From contig JABHFC010000167.1 in assembly GCA_018676275.1 (NCBI GenBank), positions 1 through 7,923 of the forward strand: 7,923 nt of DNA, given 5' to 3'. The number at the start of each line of letters is the position of its first letter. Within the stretch, counting starts at the first letter, position 1. Under the pieces are notes generated by a model. That model was not told the origin of the DNA and did no database searches. It worked only from the letters and a program-made list of their open reading frames with translations. Below, piece by piece: positions 1-6,897 of this stretch. This DNA is from Gammaproteobacteria bacterium (GTDB lineage Bacteria; Pseudomonadota; Gammaproteobacteria; Eutrophobiales; Eutrophobiaceae). Made by a program: the position numbers and the translations under genes.

Positions 1-2528
1 CGCGAGGTTGTGGCGCCACCAATTATCAGGGGCAGGGTAAAACCCTGTCGTTTCATTTCGCGGGAGACATGCACCATTTCATCCAGTGATGGTGTAATCA
101 ATCCGCTTAGCCCAATGACATCGGCTTTTTCTTCTATTGCCGTTCGCAGTATTTTTTCTGTTGACACCATGACGCCGAGATCAACTATTTCAAAGTTATT
201 ACACTGCAAGACGACACCAACAATATTCTTTCCAATATCGTGAACATCGCCTTTGACCGTTGCCATTATAATTTTGCCATTAGTCTGCGTGCTGCCTGTA
301 CGTTCTTTTTCTTCTTCGATATAGGGTAATAGCCAGGCAACAGCTTTTTTCATCACTCGTGCGCTTTTTACAACCTGTGGCAAAAACATTTTGCCGGAAC
401 CAAATAAATCCCCGACCACATTCATGCCATCCATTAATGGACCTTCAATTACTTCAATTGGTTTATCGTATTGCTGGCGTGCTTCTTCTGTATCTTCGTC
501 AATGTATTCGGTAATACCTTTGACCAATGCATGAGCAAGACGATCCTGTACAGATTCTTTACGCCATTGAAGGTCTGCCGTTTTTTCTTTTGTTGCTCCT
601 CCTTTTACAGTCTCGGCAAATTCAACCAGTCGATCTGTCGCATCTTCGCGTTTGTTCATCAGTACATCTTCAATACGTTCCAGTAAATCCTTTGGAATTT
701 GGTCATATATACCGAGTTGACCGGCATTGACTATACCCATGTCCATACCTGACTTGATGCCATGATAAAGAAAGGAAGCATGCATAGCTTCGCGTACCGC
801 GTTATTGCCGCGAAAGGAAAAAGACACATTGCTTAATCCACCACTGACCAGTGCATGAGGTAGATGCTCTTTTATGAGTCGGCTTGCTTCAAAAAATGAA
901 ACAGCGTAATTATTATGTTCTTCCATTCCGGTTGCCACGGTAAGAATATTGGGATCAAAAATAATGTCTTCTGCCGGAAAGCCCACCTGGTTGACAAGAA
1001 TTTCATATGAACGCTTTGCAACCTCGAATCGACGTTCAGTCGTGTCAGCCTGGCCCTGCTCATCAAAGCCCATAACAACGACTGCTGCGCCATAACGACG
1101 TACCAGTCCGGCTTGTTTAATAAATTTATCCTCGCCTTCTTTCAGGCTGATTGAATTGACTATGCCTTTACCCTGAACACAACGCAGGCCAGCTTCTATA
1201 ACTGACCATTTGGACGAATCAATCATGATGGGTACACGACTAATATCAGGTTCGCTGGCAATCAGGTGTAAAAATTCAGTCATCAAATCTTCGGATTCGA
1301 GCATGCCTTCATCCATGCATACATCAATAATCTGAGCGCCGTTTTCGACCTGTTGTCGGGCGATATCGAGGGCTTCTTCAAGTTTGTCTTCTTTGATTAA
1401 CCTCAGGAACTTGGGGGAGCCAGCTACATTGGTGCGTTCACCTACATTTATGAAGTTAGCTTGTGGAGTAATTGTTAAAGGTTCCAGACCGCTTAAACGC
1501 TGATACTTTTTTACCTCTGGTATTTCCCTGGGAGGTAATTTACAAATAGCTTCACTGATTGCTTTTATGTGCTCAGGAGTAGTGCCGCAACACCCGCCAA
1601 CGATATTGAGAAATTTACTGTCAGCAAATTCACGAAGCATATCTGCCATGTATTCAGGCGATTCATCGTATTCACCGAATTCGTTAGGCAAACCGGCGTT
1701 GGGATGTGCGCTGACATATGTATCAGCAATATTGGATAAGTCTTCAACGTATTGACGTAGATCTTTTGCACCAAGGGCACAGTTAAGGCCTATGCTTATT
1801 GGTTCTGCATGACGAACGGAATTCCAGAATGCTTCTGCTGTTTGGCCTGTAAGAGTACGTCCAGATGCATCGGTAATAGTGCCGGAAATCATGATTGGTA
1901 AATGGGTGTTTTTTTCTTCAAAGTACTCATCGATCGCATATAAAGCGGCCTTTGCATTGAGAGTATCGAAAACAGTTTCAACCAGAAGAATATCCGCACC
2001 GCCTTCAACCAGGCCACGTACCGCATGGGAATAAGACTCAGCCAGATCTTCAAAAGAAATATTACGAAATCCTGGTTTGTTTACATCTGGTGATATAGAA
2101 CAGGTCCGATTAGTCGGACCGATTGCACCTGCGACAAAGCGTGGTTTGTCTTCAGAGGACTTTTCATCGACCATGGCGCGAGCAAGCTTCGCGCTTTCAT
2201 AGTTTAACTCATATGCAAGCCCTTCCATTTGGTAATCAGCCATGGCAACAGAAGTGGAGTTAAAAGTATTGGTCTCAATAATATCTGCGCCGGCATCAAG
2301 AAAAGCGGCATGGATAGCGCTAATGATCTCTGGGTTCGTAAGGGAGAGCAGATCATTATTACCTTTCAGATCACAAGGATGATCTTTAAAGCGATCGCCC
2401 CGATAATCAACTTCTTCCAGTTTGTAAGACTGGATCATGGTACCCATCGCTCCATCAAGCAAAAGGATGCGTTTATTCAGCAAGTCCCTTAGCAGGGTCT
2501 CTCGATCACTGATATTTGAATTAATCAT
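1..2528 (-). CDS. metH: Cobalamin-dependent methionine synthase MetH (3' end cut by the window edge)
   Basis: Cytoplasmic enzyme that moves the methyl group of 5-methyltetrahydrofolate through cobalamin to homocysteine, giving methionine and tetrahydrofolate. I translated the minus strand by hand: 842 codons are open from the ATG at 2528 to the edge, against about 1227 residues in E. coli MetH. Domains in order: homocysteine-binding barrel (about 10-330) with zinc ligands C250 (GLNCALG) and C313/C314 (GGCCGTTP); pterin-binding barrel (about 360-620, NVGERTNV); cobalamin cap (about 655-740); cobalamin-binding Rossmann domain with H763 in GDVHDIGKN, the lower axial ligand (E. coli H759). The visible part ends in GGATTS; the rest of the Rossmann domain and the AdoMet reactivation domain lie outside. 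All landmarks share one frame, so there is no frameshift. An in-frame TGA at 2537-2535 limits upstream starts, and the Shine-Dalgarno is weak (TGAGTG, 9 bases away). An SAH riboswitch precedes the gene. Product identity is nearly certain by motif recall. Confidence 0.97.
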   Translation of the reverse strand, partial: MINSNISDRETLLRDLLNKRILLLDGAMGTMIQSYKLEEVDYRGDRFKDHPCDLKGNNDLLSLTNPEIISAIHAAFLDAGADIIETNTFNSTSVAMADYQMEGLAYELNYESAKLARAMVDEKSSEDKPRFVAGAIGPTNRTCSISPDVNKPGFRNISFEDLAESYSHAVRGLVEGGADILLVETVFDTLNAKAALYAIDEYFEEKNTHLPIMISGTITDASGRTLTGQTAEAFWNSVRHAEPISIGLNCALGAKDLRQYVEDLSNIADTYVSAHPNAGLPNEFGEYDESPEYMADMLREFADSKFLNIVGGCCGTTPEHIKAISEAICKLPPREIPEVKKYQRLSGLEPLTITPQANFINVGERTNVAGSPKFLRLIKEDKLEEALDIARQQVENGAQIIDVCMDEGMLESEDLMTEFLHLIASEPDISRVPIMIDSSKWSVIEAGLRCVQGKGIVNSISLKEGEDKFIKQAGLVRRYGAAVVVMGFDEQGQADTTERRFEVAKRSYEILVNQVGFPAEDIIFDPNILTVATGMEEHNNYAVSFFEASRLIKEHLPHALVSGGLSNVSFSFRGNNAVREAMHASFLYHGIKSGMDMGIVNAGQLGIYDQIPKDLLERIEDVLMNKREDATDRLVEFAETVKGGATKEKTADLQWRKESVQDRLAHALVKGITEYIDEDTEEARQQYDKPIEVIEGPLMDGMNVVGDLFGSGKMFLPQVVKSARVMKKAVAWLLPYIEEEKERTGSTQTNGKIIMATVKGDVHDIGKNIVGVVLQCNNFEIVDLGVMVSTEKILRTAIEEKADVIGLSGLITPSLDEMVHVSREMKRQGFTLPLIIGGATTS

Positions 2529-2537
2529 TACTAATCA

Positions 2538-2556
2538 CACTCATCGTCAAAGAGTG
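2538..2556 (-). promoter_or_regulatory. metH: Small hairpin over the weak metH ribosome binding site
   Basis: On the minus strand CACTC (2556-2552) can pair with GAGTG (2542-2538) across a 9-base loop. The GAG of the 3' arm belongs to the only Shine-Dalgarno-like sequence (TGAGTG, 2543-2538), 9 bases before the ATG at 2528. The stem is only 5 base pairs, so its stability and any link to the upstream riboswitch are uncertain. Confidence 0.25.
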
Positions 2557-2595
2557 GAATGACTTGATTTACGAAGGAATGATTTAGGTTCGGCC

Positions 2596-2632
2596 CTCGC
2601 TTATGTCGTCAAATCCAAACAATTTAAGCGAG
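2596..2632 (-). promoter_or_regulatory. Hairpin competing with the riboswitch pseudoknot (candidate expression platform)
   Basis: On the minus strand CTCGCTTA (2632-2625) pairs perfectly over 8 bases with TAAGCGAG (2603-2596), with a 21-base loop. Its 5' arm uses bases 2632-2630, which are also the last three bases of the pseudoknot strand GCGCTC, so hairpin and ligand-bound pseudoknot cannot fully form together. That is the expected logic of a switch. No run of T follows (the next bases are GGCCGAACC), so it does not look like a standard intrinsic terminator. The mechanism could be Rho-dependent, act on RNA stability or act on translation, and the sequence does not decide between these. Confidence 0.55.
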
Positions 2633-2700
2633 CGCGGTTGCAAAATGGTGACTTATCCAAGCCTGGCAGGTCCAACCTGTCGCAGCGCTCCTCAGATAAG
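2630..2700 (-). promoter_or_regulatory. SAH riboswitch aptamer in the metH leader
   Basis: Read on the minus strand from 2700 to 2630. P1 pairs CTTATC (2700-2695) with GATAAG (2657-2652). The conserved GAGGAGCGCTGC core follows at 2693-2682. A P2 hairpin pairs CAGG (2679-2676) with CCTG (2670-2667), followed by CCAGGC. The 3' strand GCGCTC (2635-2630) pairs with GAGCGC (2690-2685) in six perfect base pairs, forming the defining pseudoknot. Core sequence, stem order and pseudoknot all match the SAH riboswitch class (Rfam RF01057 as I recall it), which in proteobacteria lies upstream of ahcY and other methyl-cycle genes and raises expression when SAH accumulates. The aptamer ends about 100 bases before the metH ATG. 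Ligand and class are inferred from sequence and structure; the pairings are seen directly. Confidence 0.9.
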
Positions 2701-2712
2701 GGTAGCAGGCGG

Positions 2713-2741
2713 ATTCTATTACGAAAAATTCAGAATATCCA
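2713..2741 (-). promoter_or_regulatory. metH: Candidate sigma-70 promoter for the metH leader
   Basis: On the minus strand a -10-like TAGAAT (2718-2713, 5 of 6 to consensus) lies 17 bases after a -35-like TGGATA (2741-2736, 4 of 6). Transcription would start near 2706, a few bases before the first base of riboswitch stem P1 at 2700, which is the right geometry for a complete aptamer. Support is positional and consensus-based only. Confidence 0.4.
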
Positions 2742-2806
2742 GTACCAGAATTTGATATCAGGTATTATCCGGCGCTGAAAGTTTAGCAAATACACAAATA
2801 GAATAT

Positions 2807-3571
2807 ATGAGTTCATCACCATTCCACTTTCTTAGCGTGCCAAGCGTGATGCTAAGTCTGGCAATAATTTTACTGTCGACGACCGTCTATGCTGATCTCA
2901 GTGATTTAAAAGTCTATACACCAATAGTAGAAAAAGGCGACTTCGGGTTTGAAGTGCTAGGCAACACTACGATTGATGCAAATGACGCAAAGGGTGGCTT
3001 TCAATATCATGAATTTGAATTCGAATATGGTGTTACCGACTGGTGGGCGTCTTCTATAACCAACAGTCTGGTCGTCCCTGCAGATGGTTCTCTAAAATAT
3101 AATGTGTTTGGCTGGGAGAACACATTTCAATTTACTGAAGAAGGTAAATACTGGCTCGATTTAGGTGTTCATATAGAACTGGAGTTCGACGATGAAAAAG
3201 ATGAATCTGATCAGGTCGAAGTAAGATTTATGTTTCGTAGAAATACTGATGCTGTTGAGCATATTTTAAATTTAAACTTTGAACAGCAATTTGGCAGTCA
3301 GGCCGAGGAAAGCCTCGAACTGGAATATATCTGGCGATCCAAATTTAGAATAACGGAAAAAGCAGCAGCAGGGTTTGAAGCATTCGGTGCCCTGGGCGAA
3401 GTAAAAAACTTTGAACCTGTGAAAGAACAGGAACACATTATGGGGCCGGCCTTTTATTACGATTTTGAACTGGGAGATATCGAAGTCGAATCTCACCTGG
3501 TCTGGCTTTTCGGTTTAACTGGAGCCAGTGCTGATAATACTTTTCGGTGGCAGCTGGAGTTTGAATTCTAA
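2807..3571 (+). CDS. Secreted protein, predicted outer-membrane beta-barrel, function unknown
   Basis: 254 residues that I cannot assign to a named family. The N terminus is a signal peptide: a hydrophobic core (about 14-26, MLSLAIILLS) and a likely signal peptidase I site after VYA (A29/D30). Its n-region has no Lys or Arg, which is unusual. The mature part is built of short alternating polar/hydrophobic strands rich in aromatic and acidic residues (for example HEFEFEYG, DLGVHIELEF, LELEYIW, WQLEFEF) and ends in a C-terminal Phe, the usual signature of an outer-membrane barrel handled by the Bam machinery. No Cys occurs in the mature part, and no haem, metal or lipobox motif is visible. The start has no recognisable Shine-Dalgarno. 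A later start at Met15 (2849) would leave a short but workable signal peptide. It is divergent from metH and lies 129 bases upstream of sulfide:quinone oxidoreductase on the same strand, so a role in transport or the envelope for sulfur compounds is possible but only inferred. Confidence 0.8.
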   Translation: MSSSPFHFLSVPSVMLSLAIILLSTTVYADLSDLKVYTPIVEKGDFGFEVLGNTTIDANDAKGGFQYHEFEFEYGVTDWWASSITNSLVVPADGSLKYNVFGWENTFQFTEEGKYWLDLGVHIELEFDDEKDESDQVEVRFMFRRNTDAVEHILNLNFEQQFGSQAEESLELEYIWRSKFRITEKAAAGFEAFGALGEVKNFEPVKEQEHIMGPAFYYDFELGDIEVESHLVWLFGLTGASADNTFRWQLEFEF

Positions 3572-3638
3572 TGACAAATAACTATTGCGAGCAAATACTC
3601 AATAGCTATGGAACAGTGCCTTTTTGTAGTATTACGCA

Positions 3639-3644
3639 TATAAT
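3639..3644 (+). promoter_or_regulatory. sqr: TATAAT -10 box upstream of sulfide:quinone oxidoreductase
   Basis: A perfect TATAAT hexamer sits 56 bases before the sqr ATG, in the 129-base gap after the barrel-protein gene. No good -35 hexamer is found 16-18 bases upstream (the bases there read about GTGCCT), so the promoter may depend on an activator. With this -10, transcription would start near 3651, inside a pair of overlapping inverted repeats. I see no convincing terminator in the gap, so read-through from the upstream gene is also possible. The rest of 3572-3700 shows nothing else. Confidence 0.45.
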
Positions 3645-3648
3645 TCAC

Positions 3649-3667
3649 CTTGCCTGAGCAAGTCAGG
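3649..3667 (+). repeat. Two overlapping inverted repeats at the predicted sqr transcription start (possible operator)
   Basis: CTTGC (3649-3653) and GCAAG (3658-3662) are inverted around a 4-base loop. Overlapping them, CCTGA (3653-3657) and TCAGG (3663-3667) are inverted around a 5-base loop. The two cannot form as RNA stems together. They begin 5 bases after the TATAAT box, where a repressor site would block transcription. They could equally be a short leader hairpin or chance, since the arms are only 5 bases. No regulator gene is in the window. Confidence 0.3.
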
Positions 3668-3700
3668 ATTGTTATCTAATTTTACGGTGGGGATTAATTC

Positions 3701-4951
3701 ATGTCGGAGCATAAACATCAAATTGTTATTGTGGGTGGAGGAACGGCTGGGATTACTGTAGCAGCAAGTTTAGTGCGTCAGTCCGGTGGTTCTAACCTGG
3801 ATATTGCTGTTGTCGAACCAAATACTGAACATTATTATCAGCCTGCCTTCACACTGGTGGGCGCGGGTAGTTATACGCTGGATAAAATACGAAGAGAAGA
3901 AAAAAGTTTGATCCCTGCTGGTGTGAACTGGATAAAAGGCAAAGCCGCCGGTTTTGATCCAGAAAACAACAAGCTGGCTCTCGAGTCAGGAGATACCCTG
4001 GTATATGACTATCTTGTCATGTGTCCGGGGCTGGAATTGAATTGGGAAAAAATTGCCGGTGCTGCAGATGCGCTGGGTAGCAATGGCGTATGCAGTAATT
4101 ACTCACCGGAACACGTGGAATACACCTGGTCCTGTATTCAGAATCTGAAAGCAGGTGATAAAGCAATATTTACCCAGGCACCATTACCATTTAAATGTCC
4201 CGGCGCACCACAAAAAATTGCCTATCTGACAGCAGACTATCTACAGAAAAGAGATCTGTTAAAGGACTGTCAGGTACATTTTCTTACCCATGGCCCGGGA
4301 TTATTTGCAGTGCCAATGTTTGCAAAAGAGCTGGTGAAAGTAGCAGATCGTTATGGCATTAATGTTCACTACCAGCACAACCTGGTGTCTATAGACAGTG
4401 CAAACAAAAAGGCCACATTTGAAGTGGTTGGTGGTGAGAATGAAGGTGAGTCAGTTACGTTGGACTATGACATGTTACATTTCACACCACCTCAATCGCC
4501 ACCTGAGGCTATTAAGGCCAGCTCACTGGCTAATGAAGGCGGTTATATCGATATTCATCAGAACACGATGCAACATGTAAAGTATAAGAATATATTTGCT
4601 CTAGGTGATGCCGGTTCAACACCAAACTCGAAAACAGCGGCCGCTGTGCGTAAGCAAGCACCTGTTGTAGTTAAACATTTGATCAGCATGATTAACGGTG
4701 CTGAACTTTCTCAGGAATATGATGGTTATGGTTCCTGTCCGCTGACTACAGGCTATGGCAAGGTCATAATGGCTGAGTTTACCTATGGTGGCAAAGTAAC
4801 ACCCACATTTCCCCTGGACCCAAGGAAAGAACGCTGGGTGAACTGGTGGATAAAGGTTACCGGGCTACCGATTTTTTACTGGAGCTATATGCTGAAAGGT
4901 TACGAGTGGTTTTTCAAGCATAATACGGATTATGTCGATCCAACTCTTTAG
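3701..4951 (+). CDS. sqr: Sulfide:quinone oxidoreductase, type II
   Basis: 416-residue FAD enzyme of the inner-membrane surface that oxidises sulfide to sulfane sulfur and passes the electrons to quinone. The N-terminal dinucleotide fold carries VGGGTAG (11-17), and a second FAD-binding segment is FALGDAGSTPNSKTAAA (299-315). The two redox cysteines expected of the type II/eukaryotic-like group are C166 (PFKCPGAPQK) and C346 (YGSCPLTTGYGK), matching C201 and C379 of human SQOR by motif. YYQPAFTLVGAG (45-56) is also typical. The C-terminal stretch at about 379-406 is rich in Trp, Tyr and Phe and fits the amphipathic membrane anchor of the family. No signal peptide is present. The ATG has a good Shine-Dalgarno (GGTGGGG, 3687-3693, 7 bases away). 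Its stop overlaps the stop of the convergent SCO-MauG gene. In context it would clear the sulfide released by methanethiol oxidase. Family confidence is high; the sulfur acceptor (glutathione, sulfite or polysulfide) is not evident. Confidence 0.95.
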   Translation: MSEHKHQIVIVGGGTAGITVAASLVRQSGGSNLDIAVVEPNTEHYYQPAFTLVGAGSYTLDKIRREEKSLIPAGVNWIKGKAAGFDPENNKLALESGDTLVYDYLVMCPGLELNWEKIAGAADALGSNGVCSNYSPEHVEYTWSCIQNLKAGDKAIFTQAPLPFKCPGAPQKIAYLTADYLQKRDLLKDCQVHFLTHGPGLFAVPMFAKELVKVADRYGINVHYQHNLVSIDSANKKATFEVVGGENEGESVTLDYDMLHFTPPQSPPEAIKASSLANEGGYIDIHQNTMQHVKYKNIFALGDAGSTPNSKTAAAVRKQAPVVVKHLISMINGAELSQEYDGYGSCPLTTGYGKVIMAEFTYGGKVTPTFPLDPRKERWVNWWIKVTGLPIFYWSYMLKGYEWFFKHNTDYVDPTL

Positions 4952-6882
4952 TTTGTGTTTCCAACCGGGGCAGCAAAAGCATCACCGATCAGTTTATCTA
5001 CATTATCTCCAGTTAAACTTCTTAGGAAAGCCAGTAGATAATTAATTTCTTTCGATGACAAGTTCAGCGGTTGGAGAATCGGATCGAGTAATTCATTTTT
5101 TATTCCACCGTTATTATAAAACTCGATAACTTCCTGTAAGTTTGATAATGAACCGTCATGCATATAAGGCGAGGTAAGGGCAATATTTCTCAAGGTTGGA
5201 GTTTTGTATTTCCACCTGTCTTCAGGTTTGCCGCTGATTTCATAATAGCCTAAATCATTTGGTTTCGTTTCCGATGAATCGGCGATGACTTTACTATCAA
5301 CCTCTAACCAGGTGCCTGGTGCCACTAGAAGCTTCCGGCTCAAAGGGCGCTTTTGCATAGAGTTCAAATAACCGATGCCGGTATTATGTAGTTTATAATC
5401 GCTAAAAAGTGCGTGTGCTCTCTCTATTGTATGGCATGCGACGCATCTGGCTTTGCCTGTAAATAGTTTATATCCCCGTTCAGCATCCTTACTCATTGCA
5501 TTCGTTTCCTTTGCGAAATACCAGCGGTCAAATGCACTGTTGCCCGAAACAATGGCTCGTTCATAACTGGCTATGGCTGTGCCGATATTAAGCATGTCAG
5601 GAGCCTGACCATTAAAGGCCTTTCTGAATTGAACAAGGTATTTTTCAATTGATTTTATTTTTTCGATAACGCGTCCCACGGATGGGTTCCCCATTTCATT
5701 ATGCGCGAGTAAAGGCCCCCAGATTTGTTGTTCGAGGGTGCTATCACGAGCATCGTGAAAAAGACGTTTTGCATACGCGACATTGTAAATTGTAGGAGAG
5801 TTACGTCTTACGGTCCGACCTTCAATACCAACTGCTGAGGCTAATTCATTATTTCCAAAACCCTGTTCGGCAATATGACACATAGCGCAGGAAAACGTAT
5901 TGTTATGAGATAAGCGGCGGTCATAAAATAGTTGTCGGCCAAGCTCGACTATGTCTTTGGTAATTTTTGTATCAGATTGATTAGGAAATGCAGGTAAACC
6001 CAGAGGCGGTTTGTTGATATATGCCATCAAATTTATCTGCTTGCCTTGTCTTGATTGCAAACTTGATGCCCTGGTTTCGTACTGCGTACTTTCGTAACCA
6101 CCTTTATAATCACCAGCTCCATGCAAAGCAGGCTTGTGAACAGCTCCCTCCAAGTCAGGTTTGACAGAATCAGAAGATTCGAGTGCAAGGGTCTTGATGT
6201 CATTTACAACAGTTTCGGGATGCAGGAAAGAGGTGCTGTAAATATTTCGAATTTGTTTTTTCTTATCTATTAAAAATACCCTGAGGATATGGGATATGCT
6301 TCCTGTTTCCTTACCATTCTCATCTAGATCCTTGAGAATAGACTGGCTGTATTTATTTAAAATTGGTTCCAGTTCCAGTTCTGATTTTGTCGTCAGAAAC
6401 TGCCAGTCAAAATCATCTTTACTGAAGTTCTCTCCATAGTTTCGCATTACCTCCGGAGTGTCATTAACGGGATCGAAACTTAAACTGATAAAACGAACAT
6501 GATTCTGCAGCACTTTTTCTTCTAGTAATCTATTTTGAACCTGACTCGTGACATAGGTCGCTAATGGACAGCCATTGATATCATCGCAGTGAGTGTAAAT
6601 AAAACTCAGGACGACATATTTGTCAGCCAAAAAATCATGTAAGCGCGAAGGTTTGCCCTGCATGTTCAGGACTTTGCCGTCACCCGCTGTTGCTATTATG
6701 GGTAGAGAATAACTTCCTGTCAGGGGTGCATCATAGGAGAGTGACTGGTAACCCGGGGCAAGTACCTGTGGTTTCTGCGTCGCTTTTTTAGCGTGATTAC
6801 TATGAGCAGAAAGAGTGCTGCAAATAAGTAAAAGAAAAATGCCGGTAACGCATAGCCTTACCGGCATAGTGATTTTTTGCAA
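4948..6882 (-). CDS. SCO1/SenC-MauG fusion: copper-chaperone domain joined to di-haem peroxidase, probable methanethiol oxidase maturation protein
   Basis: 644 residues, periplasmic. The TTG start at 6882 is preferred because AAGAGAG lies 8 bases upstream; the ATG at 6867 (residue 6) lacks such a site. A signal peptide (hydrophobic 10-25) probably ends after LSA (A26). Residues about 55-235 are a SCO/thioredoxin-like domain with C99 and C105 (THCDDINGCPL) and a probable third copper ligand, H198 (SISHILRVFLID). A linker (about 236-290) leads to a di-haem cytochrome c peroxidase/MauG domain (about 290-625): haem sites CAMCH (332-336) and CVACH (480-484), then PYMHDGS (572-578) and EFYNNGG (587-593). 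Y589 falls where MauG has its axial Tyr and classical peroxidases have Met. The family FWDGR motif reads FHDAR (375-379). It lies 15 bases after the mtoX stop, so the two are probably one operon. SCO1/SenC and mauG genes accompany mtoX in Hyphomicrobium, as I recall. Domain calls are firm; the maturation role is inferred. Confidence 0.92.
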   Translation of the reverse strand: MQKITMPVRLCVTGIFLLLICSTLSAHSNHAKKATQKPQVLAPGYQSLSYDAPLTGSYSLPIIATAGDGKVLNMQGKPSRLHDFLADKYVVLSFIYTHCDDINGCPLATYVTSQVQNRLLEEKVLQNHVRFISLSFDPVNDTPEVMRNYGENFSKDDFDWQFLTTKSELELEPILNKYSQSILKDLDENGKETGSISHILRVFLIDKKKQIRNIYSTSFLHPETVVNDIKTLALESSDSVKPDLEGAVHKPALHGAGDYKGGYESTQYETRASSLQSRQGKQINLMAYINKPPLGLPAFPNQSDTKITKDIVELGRQLFYDRRLSHNNTFSCAMCHIAEQGFGNNELASAVGIEGRTVRRNSPTIYNVAYAKRLFHDARDSTLEQQIWGPLLAHNEMGNPSVGRVIEKIKSIEKYLVQFRKAFNGQAPDMLNIGTAIASYERAIVSGNSAFDRWYFAKETNAMSKDAERGYKLFTGKARCVACHTIERAHALFSDYKLHNTGIGYLNSMQKRPLSRKLLVAPGTWLEVDSKVIADSSETKPNDLGYYEISGKPEDRWKYKTPTLRNIALTSPYMHDGSLSNLQEVIEFYNNGGIKNELLDPILQPLNLSSKEINYLLAFLRSLTGDNVDKLIGDAFAAPVGNTN

Positions 6883-6890
6883 AGCTTACG

Positions 6891-6897
6891 CTCTCTT
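6891..6897 (-). promoter_or_regulatory. Ribosome binding site that selects the TTG start of the SCO-MauG gene
   Basis: On the minus strand AAGAGAG (6897-6891) begins right after the mtoX stop codon (6900-6898) and ends 8 bases before TTG at 6882. The alternative in-frame ATG at 6867 is about 23 bases from this site and has only an A-rich stretch before it. Placement next to the mtoX stop suggests translational coupling. Confidence 0.6.

Noticed and set aside
872..1780. Open frames overlapping metH on both strands
   Set aside because: They lie in other frames of an uninterrupted metH coding region and show no motif or ribosome binding site.
2580..2632. Intrinsic terminator in the metH leader
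   Set aside because: The hairpin at 2632-2596 is followed by GGCCGAACC and mixed sequence with no T run, so it is listed as a switching hairpin instead.
2763..2768. TATTAT as a -10 box for the barrel-protein gene
   Set aside because: No -35 hexamer lies 16-18 bases upstream (the bases there read about CAGTAC), so it is no better than chance in this AT-rich stretch.
4948..5960. Plain cytochrome c peroxidase (CcpA) reading of the di-haem domain
   Set aside because: Tyr rather than Met stands at the axial-ligand position (Y589), and the gene follows mtoX and is fused to a SCO domain, which fits a MauG-type role better.
6820..6834. Lipoprotein lipobox in the SCO-MauG signal peptide (LLIC, residues 18-21)
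   Set aside because: The residue before Cys is Ile, not Gly, Ala or Ser, and a normal signal peptidase I site (LSA) follows a few residues later.
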